The notes under the pieces were generated by a model. The model was not told the origin of the DNA, did not search any database, and saw nothing but the letters and a program-made list of their open reading frames with translations. A DNA stretch of 64,000 bases, taken from assembly GCA_946902985.2 (NCBI GenBank), contig OX336396.1:232142797-232206796 (forward strand), read 5' to 3'. The translations under genes were made by a program, and so were the position numbers. The stretch comes from Meconema thalassinum. Its lineage: Eukaryota > Arthropoda > Insecta > Orthoptera > Tettigoniidae. Shown here piece after piece: positions 44,319-55,391 of the stretch (the stretch's first letter is position 1; every line of letters begins with the position of its first letter).

Positions 44319-45643
44319 TACATTATGCAACGAGCCTATAATGGCTATAATTAAGACACGAGTATTTTTTATAAAACGAGCGTATGCGAGTTTTATAATT
44401 TCCATACGAGTGTCTTAATTACCATTATAGGCGAGTTGCATACGACTGTTTATGTTCGACGATAATTATAACTTTATTGTATGTTTTAACATAAATATTC
44501 ATAAATATCTGTTGAGTCAGCTACTGGAATTTTGTGATCGCAGAGCGAGCGTTGGGTGTTATATCTCTGCCTTTCAAGAGCTTTGAACGACCGACGCATG
44601 CGCTCTGTGTGTTTGCAATGCCATATGCAAACCATATGTTTACATCTGCCGTCCCTCAGTAATATTGTCACCGGTGTCAGTTGAAGACAATGCGCTGTGT
44701 AGAAATTAGTGTTGGTGATTTTAAGGTACAGTGCTATTTCTTGTCTCAAATTCGCCAGTTTATTTACGCGAACATATGGACGGGGGGTATTCCATGTCGG
44801 TAATTTATTATAGTTCGATGTTGTGTTTATGTCCGACATGTTGGATTTTGAGCGCATGCGCGAAGTTATCGTTACCTAATTGGTCAATGAACGAGCTCTG
44901 ATTGGCTGGAGAAACTGTATCATAATGGAAAACAGTGTTATAATGACCATCATTATGATACAGTTATCTGACACATAATAGTGAGGGTCGAACATAATAG
45001 TACATTATGCAACGAGCCTATAATGGCTATAATTAAGACACGAGTGTCTTTATAAAACGAGCTTTAGCGAGTTTTATAATTTCCATACGAGTGTCTTAAT
45101 TACCATTATAGGCGAGTTGCATACGACTGTTTATGTTCGACGATAATTATAACTTTATTACATGTTTTAACATAAATATTCATAAATATCTGTTCAGTAA
45201 CTAGAATTTTGTGATCGTGTGGTGCGCTAGGTAGCACATCTCCCTGTTCCAAGCTCTCTGGCCGGCCGACGCATGCGCTCTGTGTGATTCAATGCCAGAT
45301 GTGCAGATCGTGAACCAGTATTCAGCAAAACTGTCACCGTAGTCGTTTGAAATCAACGCGCCGAGTAGAAATTGGATTTAGGTATATTAAGGTACAGTGC
45401 TATTTCTTGTCTCATATTCACCAGTTTATTTACGCGAACATTTGGACGGTGCACTTTCGGTAATTTATATAGACATGTTGGATTTTGAGAGCATGCGCGA
45501 TGGTATCCTTATCTAATTGGTCAAAAAATTTGTTTCTTGAGCTGTGATTGGTGGGAGAAACTGTTTCATAATGAATAATAGTGTTATAATGACCATCATT
45601 ATGATACAGTTTTCAGACACATAATAGTCAGGGTCGAACATAA
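44319..45643 (+). repeat. Tandem foldback repeat, 2 units (682 and about 643 bp)
   Basis: Each unit starts TACATTATGCAACGAGCC. A long hairpin follows: TGCAACGAGCCTATAATGG and ATTAAGACACGAG pair with CGAGTGTCTTAATTA and CCATTATAGGCGAGTTGCA. Each unit ends AGGGTCGAACATAA, complementary to the internal TTATGTTCGAC. The second unit starts at 45001. The 123-aa ORF at 44486-44857 (minus) is not conserved as a frame in unit 2, so I do not call it a gene. Confidence 0.75.
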
Positions 45644-46069
45644 ATATCTTTTCAACATTGTAAATAATTATCTGCTACGGTACTTCTAAATGAAGTACAG
45701 TAGAACTCCATTGATCCGAACTACGACTATCCGAATGGCTAATTATCCGAATCGCTTTCAGAAAAACAGAATTAAGAAGGAATCGTACTGCGATTCGCAA
45801 AATAATGATTATGTCTACGCGCGCTATTGTCCTTCCCTCCACGAAGCTAGTGTAGGCGCAGCGCGAACATTATTGGGATGATGAGCTTACTTTGACCGAG
45901 ATGTTCAGCAAACAATGACTCTCATTTACTATTATTGTACATCACTTGTAAGTAAGTACGCAATATAACATGTAAAAGAGTTGTATTTTCATTTAATTAC
46001 ATAATTGAAAATGCATACAGGACCGAAAATAAGCCCGTTTTCTTTAAAATGCATATGTACTGTGTGTTT

Positions 46070-46192
46070 ACCCGTAAGCAGACCATCCAGCATATCATCA
46101 CCAAGTGTCCTAAAAGAAAGTACAGTGGCAAAGTCACTGATTTCGCCAGAGACAATTACTTACATAAGCAATTTACAGTAGACATAAATATA
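46070..46192 (+). pseudogene. Non-LTR pol C-terminal zinc-knuckle fragment
   Basis: RKQTIQHIITKCPKRKYSGK then VTDFARDNYL, the same TIxHIxxxCPxRxYxG motif as 23545-23790. It is a short remnant with no upstream domain. Confidence 0.65.
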
Positions 46193-46284
46193 TAGTTCGT
46201 CTGCATTTCCTAAACTAATATATTATCATCTGTGTAGGCCTATATAATGTATCCGTAAAGCCATACGCTAAATCTCTACTTGTA

Positions 46285-49019
46285 AACAAGATGTTCAGTA
46301 AAGAACATATAGCCTACTTTCTCCTAAATGCATGGGTATTGTTATAACTCTTTGTCCTTTTCAAGGAGTATGATTGAATGTTGGTTGTAGTAGCTTGTTG
46401 AAATACAACGTGCTATAGGGATATTAAACATGAATATGAGGTGCCCTTTGCTAGTGCTACCTCTGTACCAAATTTCGTTCAATTCGGTTTCACCGTGTTT
46501 GAATTGATAGGGGGAATCGATTTGCACACATACTTGGCCACCATCTGCAAACTATTGGGCTGATGTTCTTGCAGTTTGGTCTGAATATGTTTCCCACATA
46601 AAGATATGGTGTTGCAAAATTTGGTAGAGACTAGATTATTAGGTTGGTCGTAATTACATTTTAGCTTTTAACATTTGGGTGGCCGCGATTACGTTTCCGT
46701 CAAGATAGCGGTGATATAAAACAAGACACTGAGGTGCCCTTTGCTAGTGCTACCTCTGTACCAAATTTCGTTCCATTCGGTTTCACCGTGTTCGAATTGA
46801 TACGGGGAATCGATTTTCACACAAAGATGGCCGCCATCCGCAAAATATTAGGCTGATGACCTATTAGTTTGGTCAAAGGATGCTCCCTCCATAAAGGTAT
46901 GTTGTTGCTAAATTTGCTAGAGATCGGATGATTAGGCTAATCGTAATTTGATTTAAGCTTTGAACATTTGTGTGGCCGCCATTACGTTTCCGTCAAGATG
47001 GCGGCGATATAAAACATGACACTGAGGTGCCCTTTGCTAGTGCTACCTCTGTACCAAATTTCGTTCATTCGGTTCCACCGTGTTCGAATTAATAGGGGGA
47101 ATCAATTTTGACATAAAGATGGCCGCCATCCGCAAACTATTAGGCTAATGGCCTATTAGATTGGTCAAAGGATGCTCCCTCCATAAAGGTATGTTGTTGC
47201 AAAGTTTGGTAGAGATCGGATGGTTATGTTAGTCATAATTTGATTTAAGCTTTAAACATTTGTGTGGCCACCATTACGTTTCAGTCAAGATGGCGGCGAT
47301 ATAAATCATGACACTGAGATGCCCTTTGCTAGTGCTATCTCTGTACCAAATTTCGTTCCATTCGGTTTCACCGTGTTTGAATTAATAGGGGGAATCGATT
47401 TTGACACAAAGATGGCCGCCATCCGCAAACTATTAGGCGAATGACCTATTAGATTGGTCAAAGGATGCTCCCTCCATAAAGGTATGTAGTTGCAAAATTT
47501 GGTAGAGATCGGATGATTAGGTTAATCGTAATTTGATTTAAGCTTTGAACATTCGTGTGGCCGCCATTACGTTTCAGTCAAGATGGCGGCGATATAAAAG
47601 ATGACACTGAGGTGCCCTTTGCTAGTGCTACCTCTGTACCAAATTTCGTTCCATTCGGTTCCACCGTGTTCGAATTAATAGGGGGAATCAATTTTGACAT
47701 AAAGATGGCCGCCACCCACAAACTATTAGGCTAATAACCTATTAGATTGGTCAAAGGATGCTCCCTCCATAAAGGAATGTTGTTGCATAGTTTGGTAGGG
47801 ATCGGATGGTTATGTTAGTCGTAATTTAACTTAAGCTTTGAACATTTGTGTGGCCGCCATTACGTTTCTGTCAATATGGCGGCGATATAAAACATGACAC
47901 TAAGACGCCCTTTGCTGGTGCTACCTCTGTACCAAATTTCGTTCTATTCGGTTTCACCGTGTTTGAATTAATAGGGGAATTGATTTTCACACAAAGATGG
48001 CCGCCATCCGCAAACTATTAGGCTAATGACCTAGTCATTTGGTCAAAGGATGCTTCCTCTATAAAGGTATGTTGTTGCAAAATTTGGTAGAGATCGGATC
48101 ATTAGGTTAATCGTAATTTGATTTTAGCTTTGAGCATTTGTGTGGCCGCCATTACGTTTCCGTCAAGATGGCGGCGATATAAAACATGACTCTAAGGTGC
48201 CTTTTGTTAGTACTACCTCTGTACCAAATTTCGTTCCATTCGGTTGCACCGTGTTCGAATTAATAGGGGGAATCGATTTTCACACAAAGATGGCCGCCAT
48301 CCGCAAACTATTACGCTGATGAAACATTAGTTTGGTCAAAGGATGCTCCCCCCATAAAGGTATGTTGTTGCATAATTTAGTAGAGATCGGATGATTAGGT
48401 TAGTCGTAATTTGATTTAAGCTTTGAACATTTGTGTGGCCGCCATTACGTTTCCGTCAAAATGGCGGCGATATAAAACATGACACTGAGGTGCCTTTTGT
48501 TAGTACTACCCCTGTACCAAATTTCGTTCCATTAGGTTGCACCGTGTTCGAATTAATAGGGGGAATCGATTTTCACACAAAGATGGCCGCCATCCGCAAA
48601 CTATTACGCTGATGGCCTATTGGTTTGGTCAAAGGATGCTCCCCCCATAAAGGTATGTTGTTGCAGAATTTAGTAGAGATTGGATGATTACGTTAATCGT
48701 AATTTGATTTAAGCTTTGAACATTTGTGTGGCCGCCATTACGTTTCCGTCAAGATGGCGGCGATATAAAACATGACACTGAGGTGTCCTTTGCTAGTGCT
48801 ACCTTTGTACCAAATTTCGTTCAATTCGCATTCACCGTGTTCGAATTGATAGGGGGGGGACAGACATTCGGAGTACACACACTCACACACACACACACAG
48901 ACACACACACACACAGACTCACACACACACATACACACACACAGACAGACACACTTTTTTCGCCCTGTGTTGATCTCATAAGTCTACTTTCATTTTTTGC
49001 AAAAATCGAAAGTAGGCTA
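46285..49019 (+). mobile_element. Family B copy 2
   Basis: The 5' end AACAAGATGTTCAGTAAAG, first 450 bp nearly identical to copy 1, then about eight 292-bp units, a G-run, (AC)n tract (about 48872-48950), and the 3' hairpin AGTCTACTTTC/GAAAGTAGGCT. Flanks A|A. It is longer than copy 1 because of more central units. Confidence 0.8.
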
Positions 49020-49612
49020 AAAACAAAGTCCCCGATTCTTGGATGTCGCGAGTAATCTCGAGAACAACTGGATGGATTTTGATGCGGTTTTCACCATTCT
49101 CTAAAGGATATCTCGGGGAAGGTTTCTGTAGAAAATAATTTATTTGTGATCAATGGAAGCCAAACATTAACGATTTCAGTGAAAAGGTCGAAAAAAAACT
49201 GACGACCGTGTGCTTTTTGAGCTTACGCAGGGCAAAGTGTTCAAAATATCAATATACTATGAGTATAAGAATTGTTCAGCATAAAAAGTTCTACAAAAAA
49301 GTCCGCGAGAGCATATTTCTATCTTCAATACATCGCCCACTATAAGTTTTCTTCGATTGGACGGAAGAGGGATTTATGTTTCATGCACCTCGCCATTCTT
49401 AAATTAGACTACGTCTGACAAGAATTCGTTGCTCATGATCATGAATCACCATGATAATATAATTAATAGTCCAATCAGTGATTTTAACCCATCATGCCGA
49501 GACGTAAAACGGATATAGTTCGTAGTTCATTAACATCGAAAAATAAAGCGCTTATCACGTAATTCATTCATAACTGTTCCCGAGCGAAGCCGGGGTGGGT
49601 TGCTAGTAAACA
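49020..49612 (+). repeat. Repeat C copy 1
   Basis: Begins near CCCCGATTCTTGGATGTCGC, continues through ACTGGATGGATTTTGATGCG and CCGCGAGAGCATATTTCTAT, and ends CCCGAGCGAAGCCGGG...GCTAGT. A truncated second copy is at 54165-54505. The superfamily is unknown; no ORF. Confidence 0.65.
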
Positions 49613-49761
49613 AGTAAATAAATACATAAATGTATGTAAATCCAATTATCCGAATTATTGATTAACCGAATGGAGTCCGGTCTCAATTGATTCGGATAAT
49701 TGGATTTCTACTTTACGAAACTAGAATATTTGTAACGCCCGAGATGGTATGTTTAGTCGGG

Positions 49762-49905
49762 TGACTAATGTCGAAATGTTGTCAATCGCATCAAATGATT
49801 GAACATCACATTGCGGGCTGTAGCTCGCTGACAAGCGTAAGCTATCTCGAGGGACATGACCACAATGTGCAACTGAAGCATGGACTACTTGAACAATCAA
49901 CTACC
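49762..49905 (+). pseudogene. Non-LTR pol C-terminal fragment
   Basis: KCCQSHQMIEHHIAGCSSLT then SVSYLEGHDHNVQ matches the C-terminal TIxHIxxGCSxLxxxxYxxRHDxV motif of a second pol lineage. It lies just outside the pogo-like right end and is truncated. Confidence 0.6.
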
Positions 49906-50690
49906 AGTGTCGCGGTGGAGAACCTGCCACAAACCATCGTCACAGATCACTGCAGCTGTCGAACAGTGAATACACATCACCCTTATTGTGTAACTTCCAA
50001 GTTTATTGATTTCACTGTGCTTCTCACCTGCAATCTATTGCAAATCGTGCAGTGCAATCAGATGGTAATTTTATAATTGTGCTCACTTTGGACGTAACGT
50101 GAAATGGACTTACGAGATATTATTGAATCACAAAATTAAAGTGTAATTTTAAATTGTGATGCAATCTGATTATTTTAACCCTATTTTATTTGTACTTATT
50201 TACATTTAATTATTTTAGCCCAATTATAATTATTATTAATTTTAATTTTTGTTTTCTTTAATATTTTAATGCTCATAATTACTTTTATAATTTTACAATT
50301 AAGATGGTTAGAAATTTCATGTTTATAAGCTTATTTATTTTCAAAATTTAGAGGCATATTAAGCATTATTAAACAATTAAAAATAGTAAAGAATTACAAT
50401 TAAAACTAAAGACAACAAGGATAATAAAAAATATAGTTAAAATGCATTATTTTTATTGCCATTTTTTAATTTTTAAATTTTATTTTAATTGTTTTTATTA
50501 AAATATTTATCTAGCACCGTAGGTCAAGGAGATACTAATAATATTTGGTTTAAAGAAACATTAACACTTCCACAAGAATTAGTTGAAATATCAGTGAATG
50601 ATTCAACCATCCGCATCTTTGAAAATATAAATCGTCCTTTTGCTCGGTGGTTAATAAACTAACCACTCAGCTATAAAGGGTTAATTAGAA
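49906..50690. other. AT-rich intergenic sequence
   Basis: Very AT-rich (especially 50160-50510), without repeats, boxes or proteins that I can recognise. Confidence 0.55.
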
Positions 50691-50712
50691 AGAAACTGCG
50701 CACAAAAGTGCA

Positions 50713-52340
50713 TTACATTTTGGAATAATCCAACAAGGAAAGTGTTCTCTTAGAGCATTCACTAAAATGGTATCGACCACACAGTTTAGCACATAATACG
50801 CACACACACCGTACAGAAAGTTCATGATAGCCACGTCGCACGCACAGCTTATGATGGAAGCAGTGTACTGCAAGATTATTCAGAGCACTCTTCGTTTCAT
50901 TTTTAGGTTTGGTCCAATTTTTATTAGACATGGCATCAGTCCCATAGATTTCCAAGTTGATTTCAGCTCGCTTTCTTTGTCTCATGCTTAGGAATTCCTG
51001 TTCTTGTCTTGTAGAAGGCAATTTTAATCTAATTCTTAAATCTTCAATAAGGAAAGCTTCTCCAGCTAGTGCATGTGTTAGCCTGGAGGGTGATATTTCT
51101 GAGATTCCAAAATTTCTTTTCAAAAATCTCGCCTTCACATTTTCTACAACTCTGAGGTTGGATAGTGTTAGGCAATCCCATAATAGTTCCAACCCATAAG
51201 TTGGGGCTGGAAGAATCTTTACATAGAATAGCGTCATTGTTGTTCTTAGAGACAATTTAGTGGGATCGGTGACATCAGGGGCGGTGCGTCATTAAGGACC
51301 AAATGGGCCCTGCCCACCCAGGGCCGTTAGGCAGCATTGCAAAGAATTTGTTTAATTAATGTCCTTTAAAATTACTTTAAATTGCAGATACTCGACTAAA
51401 GATTAGTGTTTTACCCTTCTAGAATCTCTAAAAAAGAATTCATTATACATAACTCATCCCTAGCGTAAGATCCTAACAGTCTCGTACTGTGTATCGCATT
51501 GCGAGGGCCGCTCCACAGTAAGTCCCATGTAAAGTATATGGCTTAATGGGCCGGGTGAGGAAACAGTGGACATAGCACTGTCTTGCATGGGAATTCTTCA
51601 GTGCTATGAAGGGAAGTTTCTCTCTCTACAAGGTCCAGCAGGTTGGGCACATAGCGTTGCTTTGAATCGAAATAGAAGATCTCTCCATTTCATTTCCTGC
51701 TTCTGTCTCTGTTAAACTGGACTGTGGGAGAAGGGTTCACCCCACCCCACGCCCCTAAACCTGTATTCAGGTATTGTTCGCAACTTGCTGATATTAGACA
51801 AAATATATTTATACAATTTCTGATGTTCCAAGTACAGTGTGTTAGTGAGTTCTGTGGATGAAGTTAATTTCTACTGTATAAAAGTGTTTTTAACTTTTGT
51901 GGCATGGTACGTAGTTATTTAATTTGTCGATTGTATGCGACATAGAAAAACAAAAATAAATCTATTATCTTCTATAGCTCTGAACAAAAAGTTAGAAAAT
52001 AAAAAATTAGGACCTCATTTACCAAGCTGATGGATAAATTTGCTTCATCCAAGCATAGGAGAAAATATATTTAAGGAGCCATGTGAGTACATTTTTTAAC
52101 GCATGAACTATTTATTCGAATTTGCTTAACATGTTTTGTTGTGTGGAATTATGATAATGGCAATATTGGCAACAATAAATGCCAAATATAAAACAATACT
52201 TAATATGAAACAACAATAGTACCATCTGGTCCACCCTAGAATTTTAATCAGGAGCCGCCCCTGGGTGACATCATAAATGATTAGTATTCACACTGGGATA
52301 GCTCCAAATTTTAACATATGTTGATATGTTTAGTATTTTA
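50713..52340 (-). pseudogene. Non-LTR RT C-terminal gene, split by a hAT MITE
   Basis: Minus strand: TMTLFYVKILPAPTYGLELL, VENVKARFLKRNFGISEISP, AFLIEDLRIRLKLPSTRQEQ, IYGTDAMSNKNW, then HCFHHKLCVRRGYHE and the knuckle CVCVLCAKLCGRYHFSEC, ending at the stop by 50713. The 3' 180 codons are open. Upstream, the frame (DVTDPTKLSLRTT) is separated by the hAT element from remnants at 52272-52340. Same lineage as the next RT pseudogene. Confidence 0.75.
51276..52263. mobile_element. hAT-type MITE, 988 bp, perfect 8-bp TSD
   Basis: TIRs CAGGGGCGGTGCGTCATTAA (left) and inverse of CAGGGGCGGCTCCTGATTAA (right). TSD GGTGACAT at 51268-51275 and 52264-52271. No transposase. The identical TSDs suggest fairly recent movement. 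Confidence 0.85.
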
Positions 52341-52848
52341 TGGTACATTTACACTGCGACAATTAGTGTACCTTCGTCGTCTTTGTTATCATTAGCCTTT
52401 GTTCATCATAGCCTATGCAAAATAGGCTTATACAAATTTCATTGCAGCTGAAAGGCAATTAGTTACAAAATCTCAAAATAAACATAATACTGTATACCAT
52501 TTAACATGACATGTTTATTCTCTACTATTGTCTTTTCAATAGTCACTGAGTGCTTTTGTTCCTTTTTTTTACACCACATAAAGTGATAATATTCACATAT
52601 CTGGTCACACAATGCACAGAAACATTGATCATTATGTAAAAACCATGTATTGCAAGCATGCCCGTTGCTCACGGTAAAATGTTTCTTAAAATTTATTTTA
52701 CAACTAATTTTATAAAAATTTGACGAAAGCAAGCTGTGTTGTTCACGGTATAATTATTTTATAAAATCCGTGGATGTATCAGGATCGCCATCTACCGATA
52801 AACTTCTGAACCAAGAATCAGCTGTTCAACACACATTGGTTTGAGAGT

Positions 52849-53222
52849 ATGGCTCCAACAAACAAAGCAAAAATTGCAAAAATTGCTGCTTTAGCTACAA
52901 TTATATGTCGTACAGTGGTAAAAAGGAAGAAAAATGCTAGGAAGTCCTGGACTCGGGAATGGATAAAAAGAAGAGATTAGTAGAGGAATGCTGTCCTTGG
53001 TCGAAAATGAGTTGCGGTTAGAAGATCAGAATCCATATAGGAATTTTCTCAGAATGGAGGAAAGCAGTTTTAAAAAACTCCTAGATCTTGTTGGTCCCAA
53101 AATTATTCGACAGGACACTAACATGAGGCAAACCATTTCTCCTGAAATGAGACTGCAAGTGAGTTCGAAGCCCGTTTATCTTCGCCTTCACATCAGCCTG
53201 GCTTGTGTTCGGTCGAATTTGT
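52849..53222 (+). pseudogene. Harbinger nuclease, N-terminal remnant
   Basis: MAPTNKAKIAKIAALATIIC, SWTREWIKRRD, frameshift near 52978, then GMLSLVENELRLEDQNPYRN, FLRMEESSFKKLLDLVGPKI, RQDTNMRQTISPEMRL. This matches the start of PIF/Harbinger nucleases. The DDE core is deleted. Confidence 0.75.
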
Positions 53223-53370
53223 GAAACATATTCGGCAATTGAGATTTCTGCCTCCCTTCTTGCATTTCTATTGTGGTATATGGGCGTTTTACCTCGTACA
53301 AACACTGATATTTCTGGTACTCGTCCAGTAAAACACTAACAGCTTCCTTAGTCCAGCCGAAGCCTGCCAT
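53188..53370 (-). pseudogene. Harbinger Myb/SANT-like protein, N-terminal remnant
   Basis: MAGFGWTKEAVSVLLDEYQK, YQCLYEVKRPYTTIEM has the W...LLxxYxxxxxLxxVKxxxY pattern of Myb/SANT-like DNA-binding partners of Harbinger. It runs out at the deletion junction with the nuclease remnant. Confidence 0.65.
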
Positions 53371-54164
53371 TTTCGAAGTGTTCGTTTACAAGCGAGCTTC
53401 ACAACCTTCTCGCCACGTGGCGCCAGCATCATCATCATCATGTCAGCTTCCCTGATTGGTTCGTTTCGAAAAATTAATTTTACGGAATAGAACATGTCCT
53501 ATTTTATGGAAAGTTTTATCAAAGGTTTTATTAAACTTGTATTTGGCCGTGAGCAACAGAAATTTTATAAAATTAAATTATTGTACTATAAATTTGAAGG
53601 AAAATTTTACCGTGACCAACGGGCATAACAGTGGAATACTTCTGCGTTTGGTTTTTTTTGTGTCCAATTTCTGCTTATCATAGCATCAGTTCCAAAAAAT
53701 TCTTCAATGATTTCTTTTTGTTTTCTTTTTCGTCTCGCTATCACTGCATTGAATGCGTCTGTAGATGGTAGCTGTATCCTTAAGTCCTCCAGGAAGAAAC
53801 TTTCTTTGTAAAGGGCGTATATCATTCTTTTTGGGGAGTACTTCCCTGCTCCTAGAACTCTTTTCAAGAATCTAGTTTTGACAGTGTCAATTCTCTCCAT
53901 ATTCCTGATGCTTAATTGGTCCCAGATGAGGGAGATCCCATATGTAGCAATGGGATTTACAGTGGTGTTGAAGAGCTTCATTGCTGTTGACATGTCAAGG
54001 GATGTTATGTTTTATCATTTTAAATGATCTTGTCGACTTCGTCGTTACGCTGGGGTCTGGCGTTACGTTACGGTGACGGGACGAAATATACCCAGATGCA
54101 CTGAGGTGTGTGACGTCATAGTACTGCTTGGTGCATGTGTTCCCCGACAATCTCTACTTCGTTA

Positions 54165-54505
54165 GTATAAGACAAAAATCCCCGAATCCTGGATGTCACA
54201 GGTAATCTCGAGAACGACTGGATGGATTTTGATGCAGCTTTCACCATTCTGTAAAGGATATCTCGAGGAAAGATTTTGTAGAAAATAATTTATGTATGAC
54301 CAAAGGAAGCCAAGCACTAACGATTTCAGTGAAAAAGTCGAAAACAAACTTGGCGTCCGTGCGCTTCTTAAGCTTACGCTGGGCGTAAGAATTGGTCAGC
54401 ATGAAAAGTTCTACAAAATAGTCCGCGAGAGCATATCTCTATCTTCAATACATCGCCCACAATAAGTGTTTTTAGACTGGATGGAAAGGGCACGTCCCCG
54501 CGCGC
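54165..54505 (+). repeat. Repeat C copy 2, 3'-truncated
   Basis: CCCCGAATCCTGGATGTCAC, ACTGGATGGATTTTGATGCA and CCGCGAGAGCATATCTCTAT align with 49025-49370. It lies within the interrupted RT gene. Confidence 0.65.
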
Positions 54506-55391
54506 TTTGGTGATCGTGATGGCATCCCGCGCGCTTGACCTTGCGTCGCCCTTGGTTTGCACTTGCCGTTCGCGAGTAATTTGAAACAAGATAAGCAAGA
54601 TAAGTATTATGCAGATTATTTTCTAACATGTCGAGAGTCTTTGGCTTCGAGCGAAGTGAGAAGCCTCCAGCCTTTCTAGCATTTTTCAGCATTTGTAGCA
54701 TTTAAAATGATACAATGTCTAGTATTTCAGTCTGTCACTTTTTGATGCTATAAGTAGCATGCGTGGTTGCTGTTCTTTCTTCAATATGACTGCTGAAAGA
54801 CGTACTTGTATTTTGTAGAATTATTCCTAAATATTTGAATTTGTTATAGATTTAAAGTAGTTTTGTTCATATTGTTTGGGTGTCCTTGTTGGATGCACTG
54901 CCTCCTTTTCATTTGTTTGGTTTTATCAAGATACAGCTGTGCATGTGCTTTATAGATTGCAGGAAGGCCTTTGATAGTGTGAATCATGCGAAGATGTGGA
55001 ATGTACTTAGACAGATGGGCATACCTGAACATCTCATTGTCCTGATGCGTAACCTATAATTGCGACAAGAAGCCAATGTTAAAAGTGAGCATGGTGAAAC
55101 AGAGTGGTTCCCTATTAGTAAAGGTGTGCGACAAGGCTGTATACTTTCGCCTGACTTATTCAATCTGTATGCTGAGTACATCGAGAGGAAATGGAAATGA
55201 GATTGGTTGATTGAATATAAACAACTTGAGGTATGCAGATGAAACCACTTTGGTTGCTGAAAGCAAGGAAGAGCTCGAGGATAACATTATGAAAGTTAAA
55301 GAACAGAGTGAAACCATGGGCTTGTACTTGAATATCAACAAGACAAAACTAATGACAACAGGTTTCCCATCAAACATTATGATAGATAATA

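Larger units (their letters stand above)
45698..49713. mobile_element. pogo/Tigger-like remnant, host to family B copy 2 and repeat C
   Basis: Left end CAGTAGAACTCCATTGATCC with repeated TATCCGAATGG blocks; right end inverse ATTCGGATAATTGGATTTCTACT; TA on both sides. CAGTAGAA...ATCCG tips with TA duplications are those of pogo/Tigger elements. No transposase remains. Inside are an RT C-terminus (46070), family B copy 2 and repeat C. Confidence 0.6.
52660..53623 (+). mobile_element. PIF/Harbinger element, internally deleted, 3-bp TSD
   Basis: TIRs GCCCGTTGCTCACGGTAAAA and the inverse at 53540-53623. CAT at 52657-52659 and 53624-53626 fits the 3-bp TSD of PIF/Harbinger. Removing it restores the RT reading ...FHCY/ACNTW. 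It carries the N-terminus of the nuclease (plus) and of the Myb/SANT-like protein (minus), converging as in full-length elements. Confidence 0.8.
52463..54915 (-). pseudogene. Non-LTR RT gene, split by Harbinger and by other DNA
   Basis: Minus strand in order: LYLDKTKQMKRR and FKYLGIILQNTS-type remnants (54915 to about 54700), gap containing repeat C (54010-54700), AMKLFNTTVNPIATYGISLI, TVKTRFLKRVLGAGKYSPKR, FFGTDAMISRNWTQ, ...VFHCY (to about 53627), Harbinger insertion, then ACNTWFLHNDQCFCALCDQI and EYYHFMWCKK. This lineage ends in a Cys/His knuckle. Head-to-head with the plus-strand RT starting at about 54943. Confidence 0.75.

Noticed and set aside
44486..44857. 123-aa minus-strand ORF
   Set aside because: Lies inside the tandem foldback repeat; the equivalent part of the second unit does not keep the frame.
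49768..50076. 102-codon ORF as a host gene
   Set aside because: Only its first 45 codons are recognisable and they are a retrotransposon C-terminal motif; the rest is AT-rich read-through.
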